From an uncultured Clostridia bacterium (GTDB taxonomy: Bacteria > Bacillota > Clostridia > Lachnospirales > CAMVHY01), in contig CAMVHY010000063.1 of assembly GCA_947167415.1 (NCBI GenBank), positions 1 to 7,585 on the forward strand: a stretch of 7,585 nt of DNA. The letters are read 5' to 3'. Of this stretch, positions 1 to 6,712 are shown in pieces (position 1 is the stretch's first letter; every line of letters starts with the position of its first letter). A program made the position numbers and the translations under genes. The notes under the pieces are model-generated. The model had not been told where the DNA came from. It did not search any database and saw only the letters and a program-made list of their open reading frames with translations.

Positions 1-1673
1 TGAAATTAATTTGTGATTTTTGTAAGGACGAAGCCATATCAAAGGAAGTCGCAAGCAAACTTTTTATGGCTGGAGTAAATCTCGATAACACATCTTTTTT
101 TGATAGAGTGAGCATCTCAGAACTTTATTCCATGAAAAACAAATTCAGTGTTGAAGCTCAGACAGTAGTTAAAAATAAGTTAAATGACAGTCGAAAAGAT
201 GTGTTAAAAAATCTCGCTTCGCAAAAAGATAAAATAAATGATCAGTTACTTTCTAAATATGCTTTTGAATTATATTGCTTTCAAATATTTTTCTGTGATC
301 AGCTCGATTTGGACGATACTCAAGCATTTATAAAACTAGTTTCTGACAACATCATAAATAATTTTGTTTTACAAACATATTTTAAAAGAAATGCATCGCT
401 GAAAGGTGTTTATGACAAAAGTGATTTTTCGTCAGATGACTATGATATAGTGCATAAATACATTTCCCCAGCAGTGATACAGTGTGCTACTAACATTTTA
501 GTTAAGCATAAAAAAAACAAAGATAAATTAAATATTAGTGAGTTGAGAATAATAATTCTTGCGCGTTATGGTTTTAACAACGACGAAGAGTTTAAAAATA
601 AAATAAAAGATTTATCAGAAAATGAAATCGATGATAATTTTTTGCTAAACAATTCTAAGTTAATGATTCCGAATGATATAAATCATATTTGTTATTTACT
701 TTGGTTAGCGGCATTTTTATCTAAATCACAAAATCAAGAAAATGAATTAAAATTCAGCTCAGATTTCAAGTGTTTATCTAATATTTTCCAGTTATTTAAG
801 TTTTTTTTAACCAAAAAAAAAGACTGGAAGCTTTGCTTTAATTACGATAGTATTTACAAATGCTTAAACCCTTTGATTGGTTCTCAATATCAAATGAATC
901 GGTCATTCGATTTCAATGTGATTTCCAAAGAAATAAACTTAGACAAAAACATTATAGATGCAATTAAGCCACAAAAGCAAACAAAACGATATTATTATTG
1001 GAAAAGAGAAGATAGTTTTGTTTTATTCATTTTTACAAAAGAACGGTTAACTGAAATTGTATCTCAAGATGAATATTATAACGACAGTGGCAAAACAATT
1101 AAAAACAAAGCAATGGAAATCAAAGAAGATATAAACGACAGTATAAATAATAATTCCGCTTCAAAAATCAAGAGTGAAGGACAAAATGAAAATAATAATA
1201 CTGAAGATGACAATCAGATATGTTACAATAATTCTATGGGTGGTAATTTCAGTTCGACTAATAAAAAAAGTCAAAGTGAGTTTTCAGAATTAAAAATCAA
1301 AGTTGAAGAACAAAATAAAAATAACATTACTGAATTTGACAATCAGATGAATTATAAAAGACTAAAAATCATTTTTGTTATTTTAGGTGCTGTGTCGATT
1401 ATTTCTGTAGCTTTCTTATTCATCAATATTTTTTGGTTTGAACTTGCTGTATTTCATTTGCTAAATATTTTATTGATAGCATTGTTTGTTGTATCTGTTT
1501 TTTTTATGGTTGCATTATCAATTGCCGCAAAAAATATAAACACTTCACAAGAAAATCTTTGTTTGCGTAGTTTATTTAACTGTTTGATTTTGTCTAAATC
1601 CGAAAAAACAAAATCTATGGATCAAAATTTAAAAATTGATTTGCAAATACAAAATCAACAAATAAAATCGTAG
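1..1673 (+). CDS. Uncharacterised two-helix membrane protein with N-terminal CxxC; 5' end at or just beyond the window edge
   Basis: I do not recognise this family. An ATG at 66 is possible but has no well-placed ribosome site. The frame is open back to the first base and reads KLICDFCKDEAISKEVASKL before that ATG. Bases 1-2 are TG, so the preceding codon is NTG; a start one base outside the window would give a 557-residue protein, and I use that numbering. Visible parts are: a CDFC pair near residues 5-8 (a possible metal or redox half-site); a mostly helical, Lys/Asn-rich region to about residue 300; a Tyr/Phe-rich patch (KRYYYWKREDSFVLFIF, about 327-343); a low-complexity linker (about 365-455) with two copies of a 23-residue repeat; two hydrophobic helices at about 457-479 and 485-510; and a basic, Gln-rich tail. 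No signal peptide is seen. The gene ends at TAG 1671-1673, before a terminator shared with convergent malQ. The bulk is probably cytoplasmic and anchored by the C-terminal hairpin (inference). Confidence 0.75.
   Translation, partial: KLICDFCKDEAISKEVASKLFMAGVNLDNTSFFDRVSISELYSMKNKFSVEAQTVVKNKLNDSRKDVLKNLASQKDKINDQLLSKYAFELYCFQIFFCDQLDLDDTQAFIKLVSDNIINNFVLQTYFKRNASLKGVYDKSDFSSDDYDIVHKYISPAVIQCATNILVKHKKNKDKLNISELRIIILARYGFNNDEEFKNKIKDLSENEIDDNFLLNNSKLMIPNDINHICYLLWLAAFLSKSQNQENELKFSSDFKCLSNIFQLFKFFLTKKKDWKLCFNYDSIYKCLNPLIGSQYQMNRSFDFNVISKEINLDKNIIDAIKPQKQTKRYYYWKREDSFVLFIFTKERLTEIVSQDEYYNDSGKTIKNKAMEIKEDINDSINNNSASKIKSEGQNENNNTEDDNQICYNNSMGGNFSSTNKKSQSEFSELKIKVEEQNKNNITEFDNQMNYKRLKIIFVILGAVSIISVAFLFINIFWFELAVFHLLNILLIALFVVSVFFMVALSIAAKNINTSQENLCLRSLFNCLILSKSEKTKSMDQNLKIDLQIQNQQIKS
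1161..1229 (+). repeat. Copy 1 of an in-frame imperfect direct repeat in the linker
   Basis: This 69-base unit encodes SKIKSEGQNENNNTEDDNQI and three more residues. It aligns without gaps to 1290-1358: by eye 54 of 69 bases and 14 of 23 residues are identical. The copies start 129 bases (43 codons) apart, so the frame is kept. Confidence 0.75.
1290..1358 (+). repeat. Copy 2 of the in-frame imperfect direct repeat
   Basis: It encodes LKIKVEEQNKNNITEFDNQM and three more residues, directly before the first membrane helix. Differences from copy 1 include silent and replacement changes, so the duplication is not recent. Confidence 0.75.
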
Positions 1674-1690
1674 TATGTAAAAAAAAAACA

Positions 1691-1725
1691 AAAATGGAAT
1701 GCCGTTTTGACATTCCATTTTTTTA
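1691..1725. terminator. Bidirectional rho-independent terminator between convergent genes
   Basis: AAAATGGAATG (1691-1701) pairs perfectly with CATTCCATTTT (1711-1721) around a 9-base loop. A T run follows on the plus strand, and the A run at 1681-1694 gives a T run on the minus strand. It lies 17 bases after the plus-strand stop and just past the malQ stop at 1727, so it can serve both genes. Confidence 0.85.
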
Positions 1726-1726
1726 T

Positions 1727-3295
1727 TCATCTATTAAACAAATCACAAAAATAGATCAATTTATTTTTTATTTCATCCGTCATCATATTACAAGTAAATC
1801 TAAATTTCCAATTATCAAATGCTGTTCCCGGAACATTCATTCTGTCAAACGAATCCAATGACATTAAATCTTGTATCGGAATAATTGCACACAACGCAAC
1901 ACTCGAATAAGCTAATCTTATCAAATCCCATGCCGGATCTTCACCTGAAACATTCATATATCTTCGAAATTTATCTTTTGTTTTTTCTGAAGCCGATTTA
2001 TACCAACCAAAACTCGTATCATTATCATGTGTTCCTGTATAAACAATCGAATTTACACAAAAATTATGCGGCAAGTGTTCGTTTTTATTATCATAATCAA
2101 ACGCAAACTGTAAAACTCTCATTCCAGGAAAACCGCAATCATTTTTCAAATTTCGAACATCATCAGTAATTATTCCTAAGTCCTCAGCAATAATTTTTAA
2201 ATTACCAAGCTTTTTATTTATAAAATTAAAAAAGTTTTTACCAGGTCCTTTTATCCAGTTGCCATTAATAGCATTTTTTGCCCCAAAAGCTACTTCCCAA
2301 TATGATTCAAATCCTCGAAAATGATCTATACGGACAATATCAACCATCTGAAAAATATTTTTTATGCGATTTAACCACCATTCATAATTTTGATTTTTAT
2401 TTTCTTCCCAATCATAAACTGGATTTCCCCAAAGTTGTCCTTCAGCTGTAAAATCATCCGGAGGTACACCGGCAATAAATTTTGGCAAATAATAATTATT
2501 TTTATCGAGCTTAAATAAATTTTTGTTCGCCCAAACGTCACAACTATTATAAGCTGTGAAAATTGGTAAATCTCCAATTATCTCGATATTTTTTTCGTTT
2601 GCATATTTTTTTATCGCCATCCACTGCTCAAAAAACTCAAACTGCAAGAATTTATAATAATTCATTTCGTTTGCGAGCTTTTTTTGATATTTAATAATTG
2701 CTTTCTTGTCGCGCATCAAAATTTCTTCCGGCCATGTATTCCAAACCGCTCCGTCATAATAATTTTTTAAAACACTTTGTTCGAATTTTTTGTCACGTAA
2801 ATCTTTATTTTGTCTTTGCTCCAAAAAATATTTTCTCAGTGCCGAAAACAAAGCATAATCATCCAACCAACTTTTATTTTTTTTATTAAAGTCCAAAAAT
2901 TCTGTTTGTGCATTTTTATCTTTTTTGAAATTTTCATACGCAGCCAAAAATATATTTGACTTAAATTCACGAACTTTTTGATAATCGACTTTTCTTGAGT
3001 CAAAGTCCGGATGATTTTTTAAATCACTTTCTGAGATATATTTTTTTTTCAAAAGTATTTCAGGGCTTATTAATAAATCATTTCCTGCGAATACAGAACA
3101 CGATTGATATGGAGAATTACTATCGTCAACCGGATTCAAAGGCAATATCTGCCAAAATTTTTGTTTTGCAGCACTTAAAAAATCTATAAATTCAAAACAA
3201 GCATTGCCGAAATCACCAATTCCAAAATTTCCATATAAACTCGTTGGATGCAATAAGACTCCAGCGCCTCGGGAAATTAAATTTTTTACTGCCAT
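1727..3295 (-). CDS. malQ: 4-alpha-glucanotransferase (amylomaltase, GH77)
   Basis: The 522-residue product is the normal length for a short-type bacterial MalQ. It transfers alpha-1,4-glucan segments between maltodextrins and releases glucose, in cytoplasmic maltose/glycogen turnover. The GH77 signatures appear in order: RGAGVLLHPTSLYGNFGIGD (9-28), WQILPLNP (48-55), SPYQ with SVFAGN (61-72), GDLPIF (241-246), GVPPDDFTAEGQLWGNPVYD (276-295), VRIDHFRGFESYWEV (321-335), IIAEDLGIIT (368-377), TGTHDN (420-425) and MNVPGTA (486-492). By family knowledge the nucleophile is Asp324, the acid/base Glu371 and the transition-state Asp424, with spacing close to Thermus amylomaltase. The usual GNW after PGTA reads DNW here. 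The ATG start is set by GGAGG at 3303-3307, seven bases upstream. It is the first gene after tRNA-Lys on this strand; no other glycogen gene is in view. The gene appears intact, with no frameshift. Confidence 0.97.
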   Translation of the reverse strand: MAVKNLISRGAGVLLHPTSLYGNFGIGDFGNACFEFIDFLSAAKQKFWQILPLNPVDDSNSPYQSCSVFAGNDLLISPEILLKKKYISESDLKNHPDFDSRKVDYQKVREFKSNIFLAAYENFKKDKNAQTEFLDFNKKNKSWLDDYALFSALRKYFLEQRQNKDLRDKKFEQSVLKNYYDGAVWNTWPEEILMRDKKAIIKYQKKLANEMNYYKFLQFEFFEQWMAIKKYANEKNIEIIGDLPIFTAYNSCDVWANKNLFKLDKNNYYLPKFIAGVPPDDFTAEGQLWGNPVYDWEENKNQNYEWWLNRIKNIFQMVDIVRIDHFRGFESYWEVAFGAKNAINGNWIKGPGKNFFNFINKKLGNLKIIAEDLGIITDDVRNLKNDCGFPGMRVLQFAFDYDNKNEHLPHNFCVNSIVYTGTHDNDTSFGWYKSASEKTKDKFRRYMNVSGEDPAWDLIRLAYSSVALCAIIPIQDLMSLDSFDRMNVPGTAFDNWKFRFTCNMMTDEIKNKLIYFCDLFNR

Positions 3296-3352
3296 AAATT
3301 AACCTCCGAAAAAATTTTTTAAATCAAGTACAAGTTAATTTTACACTTTTGA

Positions 3353-3380
3353 ATCATATTTTAGGTAGCAAAAAAGTCAT
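3353..3380 (-). promoter_or_regulatory. Possible malQ promoter
   Basis: On the minus strand, ATGACT (3375-3380) lies 16 bases before TATGAT (3353-3358), one change from the consensus -10. The -35 matches only 4 of 6 bases, and any 30-base AT-rich stretch may contain such a pair. Read-through from the tRNA promoter is an alternative. Confidence 0.4.
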
Positions 3381-3421
3381 GAAAAAAGTGAACCGAAAGA
3401 AAAATAATTAAAAACAAAAAA

Positions 3422-3494
3422 TGCACCTTCAGGGACTCGAACCCTGGACCCACTGATTAAGAGTCAGTTGCTCTACCAACTGAGCTAAAAGTGC
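3422..3494 (-). tRNA. tRNA-Lys (anticodon CTT)
   Basis: The minus strand folds as a full 73-base cloverleaf. The acceptor GCACTTT pairs with AAGGTGC (one T-G pair), followed by discriminator A. The D arm is GCTC/GAGC with loop AGTTGGTA. The anticodon stem ACTGA/TCAGT carries loop CTCTTAA with CTT at positions 34-36. The T arm CAGGG/CCCTG holds loop TTCGAGT. CTT reads AAG lysine codons. The CCA end is not encoded: a T run follows the discriminator directly, so CCA must be added by nucleotidyltransferase. That T-rich stretch (minus strand, 3421-3407) may also help end transcription. Confidence 0.95.
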
Positions 3495-3505
3495 AGATAG
3501 GTTTT

Positions 3506-3533
3506 ATTTTACATACAAAAAATATTTTGTCAA
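3506..3533 (-). promoter_or_regulatory. Sigma70-type promoter of tRNA-Lys
   Basis: On the minus strand, a perfect TTGACA (3528-3533) is followed after 16 bases by TAAAAT (3506-3511), with TG directly before the -10. The expected start near 3499 is only about five bases from the mature tRNA 5' end. This is the best promoter match in the window. Confidence 0.8.
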
Positions 3534-3695
3534 GAGGAAAATAAATTATTAATAAATAATCGCGTTTGGATAACGAAAAATATTTTTAGTGGCAAAGTAA
3601 AAATGTTTATGAGAAAAAAAAATTACGTATAAAACGTTTTTGTTTTTCATAGATTTTATGTGTGAGTCTATATAAAATCGTGGGAGTTTTTTATT

Positions 3696-4316
3696 ATGTC
3701 TGATGATAAATTTGAAAAAATTATTCACGTGCTAGATAGCAAGAGAATAAAATATTACGACGATGAAATAAATACGCCGGAATTAAAATTTATTAAAGCA
3801 ATCGTGCCATATATTGACTTTAAATATCAAAAACAAATTGCATATATGGTCAAAATTTTTGAGTTTGAGATGTTAGTGAACTTATATGCGCAGAAAAAAA
3901 GTGAAGATGAAGATGAGAAAAATAATTTTGAAATGGGGTTAATAAATGCAATGAAAACGTTTTTGCCGGCAAATTATTTTGGTTTAATAAAAAATATACT
4001 CTCGATTTTTTATAAGGATAAAAATAAAAATTTAGATCTACAAGGAGAAAAAAATTTTATGGAAGATATTTTTAATGAGGCAGCATTTAAAAATTTAGAG
4101 TCGGAAAATCAGGAGCTAATAAAAAATTTTTTACGAGACATAAACGGAAAATCGCCGATGGAATCAGTTAATATAATCATGGACTATAATAAAAAAATTC
4201 CTAAAAACATTACGCAAGAACAAAAAAATGAGATGATAAATCTTTTATTAAAAAAAATGTCACCAGAAAAAAAACAGCAATTTCTTGATTTTTATAGTAT
4301 GTTTATGAAAAAGTAA
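3696..4316 (+). CDS. Hypothetical helical, charged protein with repeated hairpin-like segments
   Basis: I cannot assign a function to this 206-residue protein. It has no signal peptide, membrane helix or cysteine, and is rich in Lys, Glu, Asp and Asn, so it is probably cytoplasmic. A similar pattern recurs: IKAIVPYIDFKYQKQIAYMV (33-52), INAMKTFLPANYFGLIKNIL (83-102) and LLLKKMSPEKKQQFLDFYSM (183-202). Each is an amphipathic helix, a Pro-containing or short turn, then a second helix. The acidic KKSEDEDEKNN stretch (67-77) links the first two. From memory, small Clostridia proteins with a PYL..Q....K..E pattern look like segment 1, but this is unverified. The ATG start is supported by GGGAG at 3682-3686, nine bases upstream. 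A TATAAAAT at 3671-3678 sits too close to that site to be a comfortable -10. The gene runs away from tRNA-Lys and ends before a bidirectional terminator. Confidence 0.8.
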   Translation: MSDDKFEKIIHVLDSKRIKYYDDEINTPELKFIKAIVPYIDFKYQKQIAYMVKIFEFEMLVNLYAQKKSEDEDEKNNFEMGLINAMKTFLPANYFGLIKNILSIFYKDKNKNLDLQGEKNFMEDIFNEAAFKNLESENQELIKNFLRDINGKSPMESVNIIMDYNKKIPKNITQEQKNEMINLLLKKMSPEKKQQFLDFYSMFMKK

Positions 4317-4395
4317 AGATTTATGGAAAAGATATTTTTGGACACTTTTGTTTTGAGTTTGTTTTTTGAAAACAAATTAGAAATTAAATTACGAT

Positions 4396-4443
4396 AAAAA
4401 AAGCATCTTATGCCATATAAAATTGACATAAAATGCTTTTTTT
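4396..4443. terminator. Bidirectional rho-independent terminator
   Basis: The 17-base arms 4396-4412 and 4427-4443 (core AGCATCTTATG against CATAAAATGCT) pair with a single C-A mismatch around a 14-base loop. The arms begin with seven A and end with seven T, so both strands carry a U tract. It lies about 80 bases after the hypothetical gene stop and 43 bases past the convergent peptidase stop. Confidence 0.85.
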
Positions 4444-4485
4444 ATATTACTCAGAGCCTGCTTTTTTTGCCTAACAAGTATTTTT

Positions 4486-6096
4486 TTACCGTTCAACTAT
4501 TTCTGTAAATGCTTTGATATTCAAATTCGTGACTTCAAAAAGATTCCATCCTGTATCGTCTTTAACAACGTCAAATATATCTTCCCATTTACCATTTATA
4601 TTAACAAAATTTTCATCTTTATAACCAACGGCTTGTGATGTTGCAGTAACCCAGCTTTTTATTTCCAACGGTAATTTAATTTCACCATCGCTTTCGCTTT
4701 TCATTTTTACAATAATCGCGAACTTACCGTTATTATCTTTTTTGCTAAGTTCCTTTATATTATTTAAAGCAACTGTGTAATATCCTGGAAACTCAAAATA
4801 TTTTTCTCCGATTACTTCTCCCAAACCAGAAATTTTATTTTCCGAATCTAAATCTGCTAAATAAAATTCACAACTAACTTCGCTGTCGGCAATAAACAAA
4901 CCGACGTCAGTTAAATTTTCACGCTGACAACGCAAATTAAAAATTTTCCCCAAAAACAATTCATTTGTCTCCGTTGAAGCTGATACAACCATACCAAAAT
5001 AATCATCTTGATAAATTTTATGAAACGAATACTTTTCTTTAAAATCATCTATATCAGTTACAGCAACAGAATTATTACCTGCGTAAACATCTTCATACGA
5101 CATATAAAATATGCCATTGTCTCCCCAATCTTCTCCCCATGAATTTTGTACTATAAACGCACCATTATTTTTTGGCCTATCATTAAAATTTGTCCGTGAA
5201 TAATTATCATCCCAACCGATAATTTTTATCGCATGATTTGGTCCGAACCAACCAAAATCTTCTAGGTTACAATAATCTTTTTCATCTTCAGAAATATATT
5301 CAGGATCATAAAGAAAAGACGACACCACTCCACCGAATTTCATAATCGCTCTTTTTATTTTATTTCGATGTATTTCACGCGTTCTGTCGTTATATATTTT
5401 AGGATCGGGAATAAATTTTACATCACGCAAATAACAAGCCGGATAATTTAATGATATTAAATTTGTATCTAAAAATTGTCTTTTTTTTACACTCCAATGT
5501 TCCGGATTCGATTTATTAAACATATTATCGTAATAAACATCATCTTCGGCTAAAACAGCTCCTCGTCCACTAGCAAAATAAGCCGTTGCGAGCGAAAACA
5601 AACCACCTTCTTCAGCATCACTAGAATATTTGTTGTTTAAACTTGCACCATAATTTAAATGGTAAATCATATTCGGTACAGAAATTTCCATCAAATCACC
5701 AAACATTTTTAAAAAACTTCCTTCAACAACAGATGCCATTGCACAAGCCCAACACGAACCATAACTTCCTTGATTTCTTATCGGTGTTAAATCAGAAATA
5801 TATTTTGACGGCAAAGATGATTTATTTTTCTGTTCATATACAACATTGTCATTATCATCTAGAGAATAATCCTTTTTTAGTTCAATGGTGTTTGGGATCA
5901 TTCCGCAAAAATTTTTATCTCGATCTTTTGTTTTTTCGCCATTCTTTATACTTTTTACATATTCTGCAAACGCTGGATTTAAATCCTCCAAACGAATTTT
6001 TAAATCGTGTGCATTTACATTTGGCTTTAATCCAAAAAATGCCCAGGTAAAAAAAACAATATAAAATAAAACTTTCTTATCAAATTTTTTTTTCAC
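4486..6096 (-). CDS. Secreted papain-family (C1A) cysteine peptidase with C-terminal lectin-like domain
   Basis: The 536-residue product starts with a signal peptide: KKK..KK, a hydrophobic core at 9-23 and a likely cleavage after NVNA at residue 29. A short propeptide-like stretch (30-100) follows. The C1A domain shows LTPIRNQGSYGSCWACAMAS (103-122), with oxyanion Gln109 and nucleophile Cys115. It continues with GPNHAIKIIGWDD (285-297, catalytic His288) and QNSWGEDWGDNGIFYMSYED (317-336, Asn318), so all catalytic residues are present. Residues about 345-500 match the pattern of the lectin-like domain that follows C1 peptidases in many Firmicutes (YQDDYFGMV, then KIFNLR..ENLTDVGLFIAD). No LPXTG motif, C-terminal helix or surface-layer repeat is seen, so I infer release from the cell or retention by the lectin-like domain. 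The natural role may be digesting external or host protein (inference). GTG 6096-6094 is the start, chosen for the strong ribosome site just upstream. The gene is a single unit with its own promoter and a terminator shared at 4396-4443. Confidence 0.93.
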   Translation of the reverse strand: MKKKFDKKVLFYIVFFTWAFFGLKPNVNAHDLKIRLEDLNPAFAEYVKSIKNGEKTKDRDKNFCGMIPNTIELKKDYSLDDNDNVVYEQKNKSSLPSKYISDLTPIRNQGSYGSCWACAMASVVEGSFLKMFGDLMEISVPNMIYHLNYGASLNNKYSSDAEEGGLFSLATAYFASGRGAVLAEDDVYYDNMFNKSNPEHWSVKKRQFLDTNLISLNYPACYLRDVKFIPDPKIYNDRTREIHRNKIKRAIMKFGGVVSSFLYDPEYISEDEKDYCNLEDFGWFGPNHAIKIIGWDDNYSRTNFNDRPKNNGAFIVQNSWGEDWGDNGIFYMSYEDVYAGNNSVAVTDIDDFKEKYSFHKIYQDDYFGMVVSASTETNELFLGKIFNLRCQRENLTDVGLFIADSEVSCEFYLADLDSENKISGLGEVIGEKYFEFPGYYTVALNNIKELSKKDNNGKFAIIVKMKSESDGEIKLPLEIKSWVTATSQAVGYKDENFVNINGKWEDIFDVVKDDTGWNLFEVTNLNIKAFTEIVER

Positions 6097-6103
6097 TAAA
6101 TAT

Positions 6104-6109
6104 CCTCCC
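6104..6109 (-). promoter_or_regulatory. Ribosome binding site fixing the GTG start of the peptidase
   Basis: On the minus strand GGGAGG (within AGGGAGGA, 6103-6110) lies seven bases before GTG at 6096. The reading from there gives a complete signal peptide, so GTG is the start. Confidence 0.85.
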
Positions 6110-6129
6110 TAAAATTTTTTTGCGTATTA

Positions 6130-6158
6130 ATTTTAGCATATAAAATAGTTAATGCCAA
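6130..6158 (-). promoter_or_regulatory. Sigma70-type promoter of the cysteine peptidase
   Basis: On the minus strand TTGGCA (6153-6158) is followed after exactly 17 bases by TAAAAT (6130-6135), preceded by TGC as an extended -10. Transcription would begin near 6123, leaving a leader of about 27 bases with the ribosome site. Confidence 0.7.
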
Positions 6159-6233
6159 TTTATTAAAAATTGTTCGGTGTTATAAAAAAATGTATACGGT
6201 AAATTGTGTTTGAGATGAATCTTATATTTTTAT

Positions 6234-6258
6234 TAGATAGTATCTATCTGTATAAAAC
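6234..6258 (+). repeat. Left end of element A (putative terminal repeat with TA)
   Basis: TA (6234-6235) precedes GATAGTATCTATCTGTATAA (6236-6255). Read inward it matches the outer end of element C at about 15 of 22 bases by eye. It contains the short palindrome AGATA-G-TATCT. Position and resemblance support a terminal inverted repeat; the matching right end of A is missing. Confidence 0.55.
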
Positions 6259-6694
6259 AAAGATAAATTACGATGAATAAAAAAAGTAAAGGAAAGCAAA
6301 AAAGAAAAACCAAAAAACGTATCACAAATTTGGTATAGATGATAAAAACATGGAAAAAAATTAAACCACGTTTAACGCGACAACACGGGCAATACAGTGG
6401 CATAGCCAAAGACAATCGGAAATCTATCAATGCAGCTGTAAGGATACTAAGAATATGTTTGCCATGGAAATAATCTAATTATAGAGAGTGCGGGAGACTG
6501 CATCGAAGATCTATTCGATGGCAAAGAAAAGGTATTTGGGAAAAATTATTTGAGATATTTAAAGGCAATAAAAAAATTAAATTCTTAACGATAGATTTAA
6601 CTTATGTAAAAGTTTATCAGCATTCAAGTAATGTTCACGGAGGAAATCAAGCTATATCAAAGAAAAAATGAGATTCAATTTGAAAATATATTTA
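6236..6694 (+). mobile_element. Element A: 5' half of a decayed IS5-superfamily insertion sequence
   Basis: The remnant begins with an inverted-repeat-like end (from 6236, preceded by TA) about 37 bases before the transposase start. It holds the transposase N-terminal half and stops abruptly at TTA 6692-6694, where element B begins. Its own right half and right end are not visible. The transposase type (KDNR...INA..R.LR...PW; then KGIWEKLFE; then IDLTYVKVYQH) places it in the IS5 superfamily near the IS427 type, by family knowledge. Confidence 0.8.
6273..6694 (+). pseudogene. IS5/IS427-type transposase, N-terminal half, broken by stops
   Basis: One frame from ATG 6273 reads a basic leader (MNKKSKGKQKRKTKKR). 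It continues as WKKIKPRLTRQHGQYSGIAK, DNRKSINAAVRILRICLPWK, RWQRKGIWEKLFEIFKG, FLTIDLTYVKVYQHSS and GGNQAISKKK. These match in order the helix-turn-helix region and the first catalytic block of IS5-type DDE transposases; the first catalytic Asp is codon 6594-6596. In-frame stops are TAG 6336-6338, TAA 6471-6473 and TGA 6669-6671. After the last stop a one-base loss shifts the frame, and FNLKIYL (6674-6694) continues the GGFNTKIH-type block. Everything beyond, including the second Asp and the Glu, is absent. It cannot make a working transposase. Unusually, the frame survives for about 395 bases despite three stops. Confidence 0.85.
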
Positions 6695-6712
6695 GGCAGC
6701 ATTTACATAAAA
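6695..6712 (+). repeat. Terminal inverted repeat of element B (transposase 3' side)
   Basis: It reads GGCAGCATTTACATAAAA inward after TA 6693-6694. It matches the other end, GGTAGTATGTACATAAAA on the minus strand, except at three positions. The transposase stop codon (6703-6705) lies inside this repeat. Confidence 0.8.

Noticed and set aside
66..68. ATG 66 as the start of the first gene
   Set aside because: The nearest purine-rich stretch (AGGAAG, 43-48) is 17 bases away, and the open frame with a CxxC motif continues upstream to a likely start one base outside the window.
1885..3189. Open frames on the plus strand (1885-2169, 2698-2889, 2995-3189) and a second minus-strand frame (2371-2577)
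   Set aside because: They lie inside malQ in other frames, have no ribosome sites or recognisable sequence, and the malQ frame is complete with all motifs.
3534..3695. Riboswitch or small RNA in the gap between tRNA-Lys and the hypothetical gene
   Set aside because: I see only AT-rich sequence with a weak TATAAA at 3628-3633 and TATAAAAT at 3671-3678, without a convincing -35 or a stable conserved-looking fold.
4323..4397. 24-codon open frame after the hypothetical gene
   Set aside because: It has no ribosome site, is of AT-rich composition and ends at the terminator; it is indistinguishable from chance.
5643..6050. 135-codon open frame on the plus strand
   Set aside because: It overlaps the N-terminal half of the cysteine peptidase antisense; its His/Asn/Leu-rich product is the mirror of the real frame.
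6233..6430. 65-codon open frame on the minus strand with a hydrophobic stretch
   Set aside because: It is antisense to the element A transposase remnant, whose homology is clear in the plus-strand frame; the hydrophobicity arises from the complement of Lys codons.
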